Positions 1-9,188 of a stretch of 64,000 nt of DNA are shown piece by piece (within the stretch, counting starts at the first letter, position 1; every line of letters begins with the position of its first letter). Made by a program: the position numbers and the translations under genes. The DNA is from Maribacter hydrothermalis (lineage in GTDB: Bacteria > Bacteroidota > Bacteroidia > Flavobacteriales > Flavobacteriaceae). The notes under the pieces were generated by a model. That model did not search any database, was not told the origin of the DNA, and saw only the letters and a program-made list of their open reading frames with translations. The stretch is taken from assembly GCF_001913155.1 (NCBI RefSeq), contig NZ_CP018760.1, forward strand, positions 1,488,001 through 1,552,000. Direction: 5' to 3'.

Positions 1-1413
1 TTTCTTTAAAGCTCTCATAACATATTCTCTACCATCTTTGCGCTGAAGACGTAATGATTTAGACTGATGACCTCCCCCTTTTTTTACAGGTATCAATCCA
101 CCCATTAATGTATCAAGATTTACGGTAGGCACTTTTACTTCGATACCATAGTACTTTCTATAGCGTTCACCCCAAATACCTTTAAAAAACCTACTTTTAT
201 CAATTTCTTCTTTGGTGTACACAGATGCATTTACAGAATCTACAAAAGAAGTACTATACACTCCCTTATGTTCTATTTGGATAGGTGGAAATACTTGATC
301 GGTAAACAAAAAATCTTCTTTTTCATCTTTATCTACTCCATAAAATCGTACTCTAGATGAGCCATCTATATAAACTTCCAAAGTAGCATAACCCATTTTT
401 CCCGTATTAAACCGAGAACCGTTTAACAAACGTGTAAAACCTTCTTTTGCCCCAGATCCACTTACAATTTGTGGTGTGTTTTTTTCAACTAAATATTGTA
501 AGGTATGCTCATGTCCTGATGCAAAAATTACTCGGTCTGAATACTGGGCCAAAGTTGTGACCCTGTTCATTAATTCTCTATAACGCTTATTATTAACGTC
601 TTCTACAGATGCTCCTGAAGTGCTTCTTAGCACATTAACTAAGGTTCCTAAAACTGGCAAAGGCACAGCCATTTTTTTAGGATAAAATTGTTTTCTTAAC
701 GAATATTGGCCGCCATGTTCACCATAACTATTTGTTGGGTGGTGCATGGCTATCAACGTTGTACGATCACGGTAATCTTTTATAGCATCTTCAAGTTCCA
801 AAAAAAACTTGCTCCTACTTTTTATATCACATTTATCATTTATATCTGGGCGTTTATCCCAATTGGTTAAATACCATTCTGTGTCAATTACAATAATGGC
901 TATATCATCACCGACTTCTACAACATCAATAGGGCAGCCATTTTCAGGTAAAAAAGGATCTTTTTCTTTTAATGCATTTTTAATGTAATTTTCTTCTCTC
1001 TCAAGACCTATTAACCCTTCCGTATACCAATCGTGATTACCTGGTATAAAAAGTGGACGTCCTTTAAAATTTGCCAGTGTATTTATTTGGGCATCCAAAT
1101 GATTTTTTGCAATTCTAAAAGCTACTGTAGAATCTTTAGGGTCCGGCAAGCCGGCAGGATAAATATTATCTCCTAAAAAAATTGCCGTACTGTTTTTATC
1201 TGCTTTGTCTAATTTATCTTTAAAAATCTTAAGCGCAGGATTCATTCCTCCCATAGGCGACAAACCCGCATCTCCTATTAAATAAAAAGTATGTGAAATT
1301 TCTTTGGCCTCATTTACGTTATTGGCATAATTTTCATCTACATATTTAGTATTAAACGTAGCACAGCTTGTAATAAGCATAAAAACCAATAGATAACTAT
1401 AATATTTTCTCAT
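1..1413 (-). CDS. Lipoprotein metallophosphatase (calcineurin-like), 3' end outside window
   Basis: An open frame of 471 codons runs from an ATG at 1411-1413 off the left edge, so the C-terminus is missing. The N-terminus is a lipoprotein signal (MRKYYSYLLVFMLITSC, lipid-accepting Cys17). The metallophosphatase blocks follow in order: LIGDAG, FLGDNIYP, GNHDW, a histidine block MHHP and SGHEHT. These are the metal-binding Asp, Asn and His residues of calcineurin-like phosphoesterases. It is likely anchored in a membrane facing the periplasm or the outside. The substrate cannot be told from sequence. It is divergent from the HD-domain gene at 1471, with only 57 bp between them. Family is certain; the function is open. 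Confidence 0.9.
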   Translation of the reverse strand, partial: MRKYYSYLLVFMLITSCATFNTKYVDENYANNVNEAKEISHTFYLIGDAGLSPMGGMNPALKIFKDKLDKADKNSTAIFLGDNIYPAGLPDPKDSTVAFRIAKNHLDAQINTLANFKGRPLFIPGNHDWYTEGLIGLEREENYIKNALKEKDPFLPENGCPIDVVEVGDDIAIIVIDTEWYLTNWDKRPDINDKCDIKSRSKFFLELEDAIKDYRDRTTLIAMHHPTNSYGEHGGQYSLRKQFYPKKMAVPLPVLGTLVNVLRSTSGASVEDVNNKRYRELMNRVTTLAQYSDRVIFASGHEHTLQYLVEKNTPQIVSGSGAKEGFTRLLNGSRFNTGKMGYATLEVYIDGSSRVRFYGVDKDEKEDFLFTDQVFPPIQIEHKGVYSTSFVDSVNASVYTKEEIDKSRFFKGIWGERYRKYYGIEVKVPTVNLDTLMGGLIPVKKGGGHQSKSLRLQRKDGREYVMRALKK

Positions 1414-1470
1414 AGTGCAAAAACCCTCTTTAAATTTTTGTAATTTGGGTACTTTTAACCAATTTCTTAC

Positions 1471-2688
1471 ATGTCGAACTTAATAGACAATACTCAAAAG
1501 TTTGTAGTTGAATTACTTACTAATAATTTGGATAAGAAGTTCTTATACCATAACCTTAGACACACCCAACGAGTTGTCAAAAGTACTAAACAAATATTGG
1601 AATCATGTTCTCTATCCGATCAAGAAAAGGAGATTATAGAACTTGTGGCTTGGCTTCATGATACCGGTTACACAAAAGGCATCCACAACCATGAGGAAAG
1701 CAGTTGTGAAATAGCCGAGGAATTTTTGACAAAAGAAGGGTATAGCATAGATAATATAGCAAAAGTAAAAGAATGTATAATGGCCACAAAGTGGAATACT
1801 AAACCCACGAACTTAATGGAGGAAATTATTCGCGATGCAGATTCTTCCCATTTTGCTCAAAGTAGCTATTTAGAAACTTCTGATTTATTACGAGAGGAAC
1901 TCGATTTATTAGGTGTTAAAAGTTATTCTCAAAAAGACTGGATACAAACTAATATTCAAGTATTTAGGACTGAGCACCAATATTATACGGATTACGCAAA
2001 AGAAAATTGGCTTGAAAAGAAAGACAAAAACTTAAGAGCGTTAATTAAGGATAAGAAATCTAATAAAAAACTAGCTAAAAAAGAAAGATTAAAAGCACAG
2101 TTTAAAAGCGAAAGTCCGGATCGTGGAATTCAAACGCTATATCGTGTTACATTAAAAAACCACATTACTTTAAGTGATATTGCCGACACAAAGGCAAACA
2201 TTCTATTATCGGTTAATGCCATAATTATATCCCTAGCCTTATCTAATCTTATTCCGAAATTAGATAATCCATCGAACGACTATCTAATTTACCCTACTGT
2301 TATATTTGTTTTTTTTAGTATAGTATCTATGATATTAGCTGTTTTAGCTACTAGACCCAATGTTACAAGTGGTGAATTCACCAAAGAAGATGTCGCAAAT
2401 AAAAATGTAAACTTATTGTTCTTCGGTAATTTTCACAAAATGAAATTAAATGAATATGAATGGGCCATTAATGAAATGCTTAAAGACAAAGACTACATTT
2501 ACACCTCTTTAACTAAAGATTTATATTTTCTAGGAATTGTTTTAAATAGAAAATATTCACTTTTACGTTGGACCTACACTATTTTCATGATAGGCATGAT
2601 TGCTTCAGTTATTGCATTTGCCGTATCTTTCAAATTTTTTGGTCCAGAACGAAAAATACAACTTTTGAGTGAAGTCCTATTCTTTTAA
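1471..2688 (+). CDS. HD-domain hydrolase fused to a Pycsar-effector-like membrane domain
   Basis: 405 residues. The N-terminal half (about 1-200) is an HD phosphohydrolase: His in HNLRHTQRV, the HD pair in AWLHDTGYT, a further His near HNHEES and Asp in IRDADSSHF. A basic linker (KDKKSNKKLAKKERLKAQ) leads to a C-terminal region with about three membrane segments (near 242-262, 275-295 and 368-392) that starts RVTLKNHITLSDIADTKANILLSVNA. This resembles the transmembrane effector domain of Pycsar phage defence (PycTM, DUF5706). HD proteins commonly cleave phosphoester bonds in nucleotides, including cyclic ones. No nucleotide cyclase gene lies beside it, so a defence role is inference. Its 3' end overlaps the convergent GAF gene by 12 bp. 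Confidence 0.82.
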   Translation: MSNLIDNTQKFVVELLTNNLDKKFLYHNLRHTQRVVKSTKQILESCSLSDQEKEIIELVAWLHDTGYTKGIHNHEESSCEIAEEFLTKEGYSIDNIAKVKECIMATKWNTKPTNLMEEIIRDADSSHFAQSSYLETSDLLREELDLLGVKSYSQKDWIQTNIQVFRTEHQYYTDYAKENWLEKKDKNLRALIKDKKSNKKLAKKERLKAQFKSESPDRGIQTLYRVTLKNHITLSDIADTKANILLSVNAIIISLALSNLIPKLDNPSNDYLIYPTVIFVFFSIVSMILAVLATRPNVTSGEFTKEDVANKNVNLLFFGNFHKMKLNEYEWAINEMLKDKDYIYTSLTKDLYFLGIVLNRKYSLLRWTYTIFMIGMIASVIAFAVSFKFFGPERKIQLLSEVLFF

Positions 2689-5049
2689 AGCATCCATTAA
2701 ATCTTGATAGGTATACGTTTTCTCTGGCTCTTGCTCTCTTTTATATAATATTTCAGCTCTAATAGCTTTTAAACCAGAAACCCCTTGAAGACCTTCTAGC
2801 TCTACAATTTCAATTTTATTTGTAAAACAACCTTTTGATTTAAGAAATTTAATATATCTCAAATATTCTAATTCATCTTTTTTCTGTGAATACACAATGG
2901 AAAGCATTCCCTTTTGGGTTAAACGTTCGTCCGTTCCCTTTATATAGGACTTGTCAATTCTCTTTTTAATAACTTCGTACCTGGCATTATAGGTGCCATC
3001 AACATCAAATTGTTTTTCATCCATTCTAAATCGAATAGATAATGAAGTGTTATATACCAGTATTAATGAAGTAGCATCCAATGGTACTGGTAATGTTGGT
3101 TTTAATGCATAATGCACATTTTCCATTTCGCACATTACCTGTAACTGCCACAACCTAAGATTATTTAAATACAAACTATTGTATGATGCAGTCTCCGATA
3201 TGGACGCCCCTATATACATATTATGTTCAACACCATCAGTTTTATAACGCTCATAATAATGTGGAAACATTGCCTGCGCGCTTTCTTGTCTTTTATCTAT
3301 GACAGTAGATAGTTTTTTGTTAATTATTGTTACACTCTCATCATAATTTTTTCTATGATCATAATAAGAACCTGTTCCCATATCAATTTTAGATTCGTAA
3401 CCTAAAATATGATTTTCTATTTCCGTATCAGCTTTTTTAAGATGCTCAAAAACAGGCGTTATTTCATCCTTTACAAAATCAAAAATAGATTGCTCACTAT
3501 TGGTATAAAGCATTTCCCTTATACTATCTAAATGATTGTTGACTCTAAATATTAACTCTTCGTAGATTGGCAATTTCCACTTCTTCATAGCAATATTAAG
3601 AACATAATCTATTTCCGATAGCTGAATCATTAAATCTCTCTGTATTGCTAAATTTCTAGCTTGGGAAGAATCTTTTATATCTATTTGACCAAACAACGGG
3701 TAGACATCACTAAAAACAATTTCCTTAAACGAAGGAGACCTACCCTCTGCTTCATCTAAAATAAATTGTTTGGCTTCTTCTTTAAACCTCCAATATACAG
3801 ACGAATGCACAGAAGTACACTCGTTCTGAATGATAGCGTCTATTCTATTATTTTCTTCATTATTACTTCGTACAACGGCAGAAACTATATAGGGCAAAAC
3901 ATCATCTAACTTTTGAGCGTTTACACCATTGAGAACACCCTTTTTTTCAGAAACTATTTCCAATACGCCCAAAAGTTTATCATCAAAAGCAATTGGAGCA
4001 AAAATGGCACTTTGTATTCCTTGTTCCTTAAGTACTTTATAAGGGTTCATATTCCCGGATCGCTCTACCATACGATCCATATTAGTAATAGTGAAATAAG
4101 AATTTTGGTCAATTAACTGTTTATAAGAATCCGCGCACAAAGCCGTCTTACAATTCATATGATGCTCACCTCCTAAAAGAAAACTTTCAAACCCCTTACC
4201 GGCAACTTTCTCGAATTCATCTTTTTTAGGGTCAAAAGCAGCAAAACCTACTTTTATATTTTGCAATCTAAAAAACGACTTAAAAGTTTCTTGCAATTCA
4301 TGCATGAAATTGGTAGGCTGTATGGTATTCTTAGAAATCAATTTAGATTTTATATTCGAAATTGCCTGTTCCATGGTGACATCAAACAAATTGGCAATAA
4401 CAAACCCTTTAGATATAAAACTTTCTGGTGGAATTTTATCCATCCAAAGTTTAACATCGGTAGGATTTTCCAATAATTCGTCTAAATCTTCCTGTGTAAC
4501 TTCTTTTGCCTTCTCAGTAGGAATAATATCAATAAAATCGGCATTATATAAAATGCGATAATGACGCATTACCCCGTCGGCATCTGGAATATCATAAAAA
4601 TAAGGGCGACTAAAATCTAACTGGTAACCGTAATGAAAATTTAAAACCACAACACAGCTCATGATATAATCCATATCATCACCCACGTTTCTTAATTCCG
4701 GTACATATTCCTCGCCAGCTTCTTTAATTATTTTCTCAAAGCGCTTAGACGATTTTATAATCATATCTTGATACGGAAGCGTGGCTATCTTAATCTCATT
4801 TCCACTCAAAGCATCAGTAAACGTATCTTGTAAAATACGTTCTATCAAATCCTTATTTTTCTCTAATAAACTAAAATCCGAAAAACCATTTCGCAATTCA
4901 GGAAATCCTTTTTCAACAGCTAAAATACGCTCTGCAGTGGCTGCTAAAAAAGTATCGCTCCCTTTTAAATGTTCATCATACTTTTCTAAAAGTTTTTCAA
5001 AACTAATAAGGTGCTTAACCGGCATTTTCATTGTCTCGTGCTTTCCCAT
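2677..5049 (-). CDS. GAF-domain protein, large cytoplasmic
   Basis: 790 residues with no signal peptide or membrane segment. A GAF-like sensory domain sits at about 225-400; it includes VGFAAFDPKKDEFEKVAG and, later, SAIFAPIAFDDKLLGVLEIVS, which match the GAF core strands. The flanking regions (1-220 and 400-790) are mainly helical and I do not recognise them; a C-terminal stretch near 690-780 could be an adenylate-sensor-like or coiled region, but this is not secure. GAF domains bind small ligands such as cyclic nucleotides, yet no output domain (kinase, cyclase, EAL or HTH) is visible. Such proteins occur widely in Flavobacteriaceae. It is transcribed away from 5161 and its end overlaps the HD gene. 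Confidence 0.8.
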   Translation of the reverse strand: MGKHETMKMPVKHLISFEKLLEKYDEHLKGSDTFLAATAERILAVEKGFPELRNGFSDFSLLEKNKDLIERILQDTFTDALSGNEIKIATLPYQDMIIKSSKRFEKIIKEAGEEYVPELRNVGDDMDYIMSCVVVLNFHYGYQLDFSRPYFYDIPDADGVMRHYRILYNADFIDIIPTEKAKEVTQEDLDELLENPTDVKLWMDKIPPESFISKGFVIANLFDVTMEQAISNIKSKLISKNTIQPTNFMHELQETFKSFFRLQNIKVGFAAFDPKKDEFEKVAGKGFESFLLGGEHHMNCKTALCADSYKQLIDQNSYFTITNMDRMVERSGNMNPYKVLKEQGIQSAIFAPIAFDDKLLGVLEIVSEKKGVLNGVNAQKLDDVLPYIVSAVVRSNNEENNRIDAIIQNECTSVHSSVYWRFKEEAKQFILDEAEGRSPSFKEIVFSDVYPLFGQIDIKDSSQARNLAIQRDLMIQLSEIDYVLNIAMKKWKLPIYEELIFRVNNHLDSIREMLYTNSEQSIFDFVKDEITPVFEHLKKADTEIENHILGYESKIDMGTGSYYDHRKNYDESVTIINKKLSTVIDKRQESAQAMFPHYYERYKTDGVEHNMYIGASISETASYNSLYLNNLRLWQLQVMCEMENVHYALKPTLPVPLDATSLILVYNTSLSIRFRMDEKQFDVDGTYNARYEVIKKRIDKSYIKGTDERLTQKGMLSIVYSQKKDELEYLRYIKFLKSKGCFTNKIEIVELEGLQGVSGLKAIRAEILYKREQEPEKTYTYQDLMDALKE

Positions 5050-5083
5050 GACTTGGTTAGTCTACTTTATAGCCACAAAGTTA

Positions 5084-5113
5084 CAAAAGTAACAGCGTTT
5101 TTTTAGACACCAA
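5084..5113 (-). promoter_or_regulatory. Bacteroidota-type -33/-7 promoter for the GAF gene
   Basis: On the minus strand TTG (5113-5111), then exactly 19 bases, then TACTTTTG (5091-5084). This matches the Bacteroidota primary-sigma pattern TTG / TAnnTTTG. A second perfect -7 box, TAACTTTG, lies at 5083-5076. The start codon of the GAF gene is 35-40 bases downstream. Confidence 0.6.
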
Positions 5114-5160
5114 ATTACTATGGTTAACGGGATTTTCGGATATTTAACGAAAATTAGAGC

Positions 5161-6060
5161 ATGTCATCTGATAATAGACTTACAAGAGCTTATAAAAATG
5201 CTAAAGTTATTCCTTTTGATGATGCTTCAAAATTTATTCTTTTTAGTGATTGTCACAGAGGGGATAACAGCTTTTCCGATGAATTTGCCAACAATAGAAA
5301 TATATACTTCCATGCCTTGAAATTCTATTATTCTGAAGGATTTGACTACTGTGAACTAGGTGATGGAGATGAACTTTGGGAAAACATAAATTTCGATTCA
5401 ATTTTTGAAGCCCATAAAAATGTTTTCAAGCTTTTAAAACAGTTTCATTTAGAACATAGATTGCATATGATTTGGGGAAATCATGACATGGTATATAAAG
5501 ATGAGGACTATGTAAAAAAAAACCTGTCCAGTTATTATGAACCCATAGATGACAAAGACAAATCTCTTTTTGAGGGCATTAAATATCATGAGGCACTTAT
5601 TTTAAAACATAAAGAAACCCAACAAGAAGTTTTTCTTACCCACGGCCACCAGGCAGATTGGTGGAATTATACTTTTTGGCGTTGGGGAAGATTTTTAGTG
5701 AGAGTACTTTGGAAGCCTTTACAAGTTTGGGGAATCGCCGATCCAACTTCTCCCGCTAAAAATTATACAGAACTTATAAAAGTAGAACGTCGTATTAAAA
5801 AATGGATTCTAAAGAATAGTCTTAAAATTACAGTGGTTGGGCATACCCATAGACCACGTTTTCCCGAACCTGGAGACATTCCGCTTTTTAATGATGGCAG
5901 CTGCGTTCACCCAAGAAGTATTACCGGTATTGAAATTGAAAATGGTAGTATCTCATTAATTAAATGGCAAATTAATACTACTGATGACGGCACATTACGT
6001 GTGGTACGTATTTTGCTAGAAGGCCCGCAAAAACTAGATGACTATATGCAGAAAAAATAA
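5161..6060 (+). CDS. Metallophosphoesterase (LpxH-like fold)
   Basis: 299 residues, cytoplasmic, no signal peptide. The metal-binding blocks are FSDCHRGDN (about 36-44), ELGDGDELWE, WGNHDMVY (about 114-121), LTHGHQADWW and VVGHTHRPRFP (about 226-236). This order is typical of the UDP-2,3-diacylglucosamine hydrolase/LpxH-like branch of calcineurin phosphoesterases. An aromatic stretch (WWNYTFWRWGRF) after the fourth block may be a membrane-contacting or substrate lid. The true LpxH is usually near 240-260 residues, so I do not assign lipid A synthesis. It is divergent from the GAF gene with 111 bp between, and stands alone on its strand. Confidence 0.85.
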   Translation: MSSDNRLTRAYKNAKVIPFDDASKFILFSDCHRGDNSFSDEFANNRNIYFHALKFYYSEGFDYCELGDGDELWENINFDSIFEAHKNVFKLLKQFHLEHRLHMIWGNHDMVYKDEDYVKKNLSSYYEPIDDKDKSLFEGIKYHEALILKHKETQQEVFLTHGHQADWWNYTFWRWGRFLVRVLWKPLQVWGIADPTSPAKNYTELIKVERRIKKWILKNSLKITVVGHTHRPRFPEPGDIPLFNDGSCVHPRSITGIEIENGSISLIKWQINTTDDGTLRVVRILLEGPQKLDDYMQKK

Positions 6061-6272
6061 ATTGGGTATAACAAATTCTCAATTTACATTCATCTATTAA
6101 AAATTGCCATATTTTGAAAATTATTTCTTCATACTATTAACAAATATCTCAACCTAATATTTAGGAACGGTAAAAAATTCTAACAGAAAAGTCGCTTCGT
6201 GTTTATATAAAATATGATGCGCTTTTTTTTTATGGTATATTTAGATATTCAACCAATCAACTTTACTTAAAT

Positions 6273-7589
6273 ATGCCATTATTCATTGTTATTTTAGGAA
6301 TATTCCTCCTATTTATTCTCATTGCTAAATTTAAACTAAACGCCTTTATTACTTTTATCATCGTATCATTATTAGTTGGTATTGCCGAAGGTATGGAACC
6401 CGTTAGCGTGGTCGATTCCATCCAAAAAGGAATAGGAAATATTCTAGGTTTTCTTGTTATCATTTTGGGCTTTGGCGCTATGTTGGGCAAATTAGTCGCC
6501 GATAGTGGTGCGGCCCAACGCATAACCACTAAATTGGTCGATAAATTTGGTAAGAAGAATATTCAATGGGCGGTTGTATTAACCGGATTCATAGTAGGTA
6601 TACCCATGTTTTATTCTGTAGGATTTGTAATTCTAGTACCGCTAGTATTTACCATTGCCGCAGCAACAGGTTTACCTCTTTTATATGTAGGCTTACCCAT
6701 GTTAGCTTCCTTATCGGTAACACATGGTTATTTACCTCCTCACCCTGCGCCAACAGCTCTTGCAACCATGTTCAATGCAGATATCGGTAAAACTTTGCTC
6801 TACGGAATCATAGTAGCAATACCTGCAATTATTGTTGCCGGACCATTACTGTCCAGAACTTTGAAAGGAATTAACGCTACGCCCTTGAAAGAATTTTTAA
6901 ATCCCGTAATTCTAAAAGAAAATGAAATGCCAAGTATGGCAAATAGCATTTTTAGTGCTCTTTCACCTGTTATTCTTATTGCCGTTGCAGCATTAGCACA
7001 ACTCTTGTTACCACCAGATTTGTTTCTTACCAAAATTTTAGTTTTTATTGGTAACCCAGCTATTGCCATGCTCATTGCGGTCTTAATAGCTATATATACT
7101 TTAGGCTTAGGACGCGGAAAAAGCATGAAAGAAGTTATGGATTCTATTAGTAGTGCTATTACAGGCATCACTATGGTTCTATTAATTATTGCCGGTTCTG
7201 GTGCCCTAAAACAAGTTTTAATTGATAGTGGTGTTAGCGAATATATTGGAGGAATTTTAGAGCAATCTTCTATTTCCCCTTTAATCTTAGCTTGGCTAAT
7301 AGCTACCGTAATACGTGTTTGTGTTGGCTCAGCAACTGTTGCCGGCCTAACGGCCGCAGGTATCGTTTTACCTCTTGTTCAAGGCACCGGGGTTAGTCCA
7401 GAATTAATGGTGTTAGCCATTGGCTCGGGTAGTTTAATGTTATCTCACGTTAATGATAGTGGTTTTTGGTTATTTAAAGAGTACTTTAATCTCTCGGTAA
7501 ACGATACTTTAAAAAGTTGGACCGTAATGGAAACTACTGTTGGTATTATGGGCTTAATTGGTGTTTTAACTGTTAATGCCTTCATCTAA
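6273..7589 (+). CDS. GntP-family permease
   Basis: 438 residues, hydrophobic throughout with about 12 membrane segments. It resembles the gluconate:H+ symporter (GntP) family: the conserved LPLLYVGLPMLASLSVTHGYLPPHPAP segment lies near 132-157 (residue count approximate), and VCVGSATVAGLTAAG and LSHVNDSGFW lie in the C-terminal half. Family members carry gluconate, other sugar acids or D-serine. The next gene starts 11 bp downstream and three further enzymes follow, which handle D-amino acids and dipeptides; a D-amino-acid or N-acylated amino acid substrate is therefore more likely here than gluconate (inference). There is no gluconate kinase nearby. The 212-bp gap upstream must hold the operon promoter; I see only a weak TATATTTA box near 6235. 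Confidence 0.9.
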   Translation: MPLFIVILGIFLLFILIAKFKLNAFITFIIVSLLVGIAEGMEPVSVVDSIQKGIGNILGFLVIILGFGAMLGKLVADSGAAQRITTKLVDKFGKKNIQWAVVLTGFIVGIPMFYSVGFVILVPLVFTIAAATGLPLLYVGLPMLASLSVTHGYLPPHPAPTALATMFNADIGKTLLYGIIVAIPAIIVAGPLLSRTLKGINATPLKEFLNPVILKENEMPSMANSIFSALSPVILIAVAALAQLLLPPDLFLTKILVFIGNPAIAMLIAVLIAIYTLGLGRGKSMKEVMDSISSAITGITMVLLIIAGSGALKQVLIDSGVSEYIGGILEQSSISPLILAWLIATVIRVCVGSATVAGLTAAGIVLPLVQGTGVSPELMVLAIGSGSLMLSHVNDSGFWLFKEYFNLSVNDTLKSWTVMETTVGIMGLIGVLTVNAFI

Positions 7590-7600
7590 AATTTAAAAAT

Positions 7601-8068
7601 ATGCAAAAGAAACCTTCTGAAAGAATTAAGGAATTGGGATTGATTTTACCTCCCGCTCCACCTCCTGCAGGGTTATACAAACCTATTTTAGTCGTTGATC
7701 ACTTTTTATATATTTCCGGTCAAGGACCTATGCAAAATGATGGTTCGTTAATTGTAGGCAGAGCCGGCCATGATATGACTATGAAAGAAGCTAAAGTAGC
7801 TGCAAGACAGGTTGCATTAACAATGCTATCGACCATACAAACTCATTTTGGCGATATTGATGAAATTAAACGTATTGTAAAAACTTTGGGAATGGTAAAT
7901 TCCACGCCAGATTTTGGTCAACAACCTTTAGTTATTAATGGTTTTAGCGAGTTAATGGCCGATATTTTTGGCCCTGATAATGGTGTGGGTGTTCGTAGTG
8001 CCGTTGGTATGATTTTGCCCGGTGGAATTCCTGTTGAAATTGAAGCTCATTTTGAACTACATCACTAA
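7601..8068 (+). CDS. RidA/YjgF/UK114-family protein
   Basis: 155 residues. It belongs to the RidA superfamily: YISGQGPMQNDG near 43-54, VKTLGMVNSTPDF in the middle, and the closing RSAVGMILPGGIPVEIEAHFE. It is longer than classical RidA (about 130 residues), with an N-terminal SERIKELGLILPPAPPPAG extension seen in the chorismate-mutase-like YjgF subgroup. RidA proteins hydrolyse reactive enamine/imine intermediates released by PLP enzymes. That fits the PLP enzyme encoded 5 bp downstream. The Arg in VGVRSAVG is the expected substrate-carboxylate ligand. Confidence 0.9.
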   Translation: MQKKPSERIKELGLILPPAPPPAGLYKPILVVDHFLYISGQGPMQNDGSLIVGRAGHDMTMKEAKVAARQVALTMLSTIQTHFGDIDEIKRIVKTLGMVNSTPDFGQQPLVINGFSELMADIFGPDNGVGVRSAVGMILPGGIPVEIEAHFELHH

Positions 8069-8073
8069 AAACT

Positions 8074-9186
8074 ATGGCAAACGAAAACTGGTATTCCATT
8101 CTGTATCCCGAGGAAGTAATTTCTCCATCGCTATTAGTGTATCCTGATAGGATTCAACATAACATTGACTTAATGATTTCTATGATCGGCGATGTAAATC
8201 ATCTGCGTCCGCATATTAAAACGTATAAAAACGCCAACATTATAAATATGCAGATGGCTAAGGGAATACATAAATTCAAATGTGCCACTATCGCAGAAGC
8301 TGAATTACTTGGCGATTGTAATGCAGCAGATGTTTTGTTGGCCATGCAGCCTGTTGGCGCCAATGCACAACGTTTTATTGAATTGATTAAAAAATACCCG
8401 AACACCAAGTTTTCTACCCTTGTAGACAATTCCAAAACTCTTGCAGTTTTAAGTGAATTAGCAGCATATAACAACATTAAAATTCCACTTTGGGTAGATA
8501 TAAATAACGGGATGAACCGTACCGGTATCGCTCCCGACCATAGTGCCTTGGAATTGTACACCCAATTGCATAAAAATCCGAATTTAATAGCCGAAGGACT
8601 TCATGTTTATGATGGTCATTTGCGCAATACTGATGCCGCTATAAGAGAGGCAGATTGTAATTCTGCTTTTGAACCTGTACTATCTCTAAAGAATAGTATT
8701 GTTAACCTTAAAATTACCAGTCCAAAAATAGTAGCTGGTGGCTCACCAACTTTTCCTTTTCATTGTAAACGTGAAAATGTTGATGCCAGCCCTGGCACTA
8801 CCCTTCTTTGGGATTCAGGATACGGAAGTCTTTTCCCGGAAATGAAGTTTCTATCTGCAGCAGTGCTATTTACAAGAATAGTAAGCAAACCAACGACAGG
8901 AATTTTGTGTTTTGATCTCGGTCATAAATCAATTGCTCCTGAAATGCCGTTTCCTAGAATTGAATTTTTAGACTTGAAACACAGCAAACAAATAAGTCAG
9001 TCCGAAGAGCATTTGGTCGTAGAATATGATGACCTTACTATCCCAGAAGTGGGTAACGTTCATTATGCTATCCCTAAGCACATTTGCCCAACTGTAGCGA
9101 AATACGACACCCTAAACGTTATAAAAAATAATACCATTATAGATTACTGGCAAGTAACCGCTAGAACCCAAAAATCTACTATTTAA
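8074..9186 (+). CDS. D-threonine aldolase / D-serine dehydratase-like PLP enzyme
   Basis: 370 residues. Fold-type III PLP enzyme of the D-threonine aldolase / D-3-hydroxyaspartate dehydratase family. RPHIKTYK carries the presumed PLP lysine (Lys49). LWVDINNGMNRTGI and GLHVYDGHLR match barrel strands, and VAGGSPTFPFH and SPGTTLLWDSGYG lie in the phosphate-binding region. The C-terminal His-x-Cys pair in PKHICPTV is the metal site of this family. It acts on D-beta-hydroxy amino acids, by aldol cleavage or dehydration. The gap to the RidA gene is only 5 bp and to the dipeptidase 2 bp, so all are cotranscribed. Exact substrate unknown. Confidence 0.88.
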   Translation: MANENWYSILYPEEVISPSLLVYPDRIQHNIDLMISMIGDVNHLRPHIKTYKNANIINMQMAKGIHKFKCATIAEAELLGDCNAADVLLAMQPVGANAQRFIELIKKYPNTKFSTLVDNSKTLAVLSELAAYNNIKIPLWVDINNGMNRTGIAPDHSALELYTQLHKNPNLIAEGLHVYDGHLRNTDAAIREADCNSAFEPVLSLKNSIVNLKITSPKIVAGGSPTFPFHCKRENVDASPGTTLLWDSGYGSLFPEMKFLSAAVLFTRIVSKPTTGILCFDLGHKSIAPEMPFPRIEFLDLKHSKQISQSEEHLVVEYDDLTIPEVGNVHYAIPKHICPTVAKYDTLNVIKNNTIIDYWQVTARTQKSTI

Positions 9187-9188
9187 AC

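Noticed and set aside
1471..2688. A complete Pycsar phage-defence operon
   Set aside because: Only the effector-like domain is present; neighbours are a phosphatase and a GAF protein, with no nucleotide cyclase in the window.
5120..5320. Second plus-strand frame overlapping the start of the metallophosphoesterase gene
   Set aside because: It overlaps the supported gene in another frame and its product has no recognisable domain.
6263..7171. Minus-strand frames within the GntP gene, and similar long antisense frames inside permeases and metabolic genes
   Set aside because: They are shadows of strongly supported genes on the other strand, with low-complexity translations and no family match.
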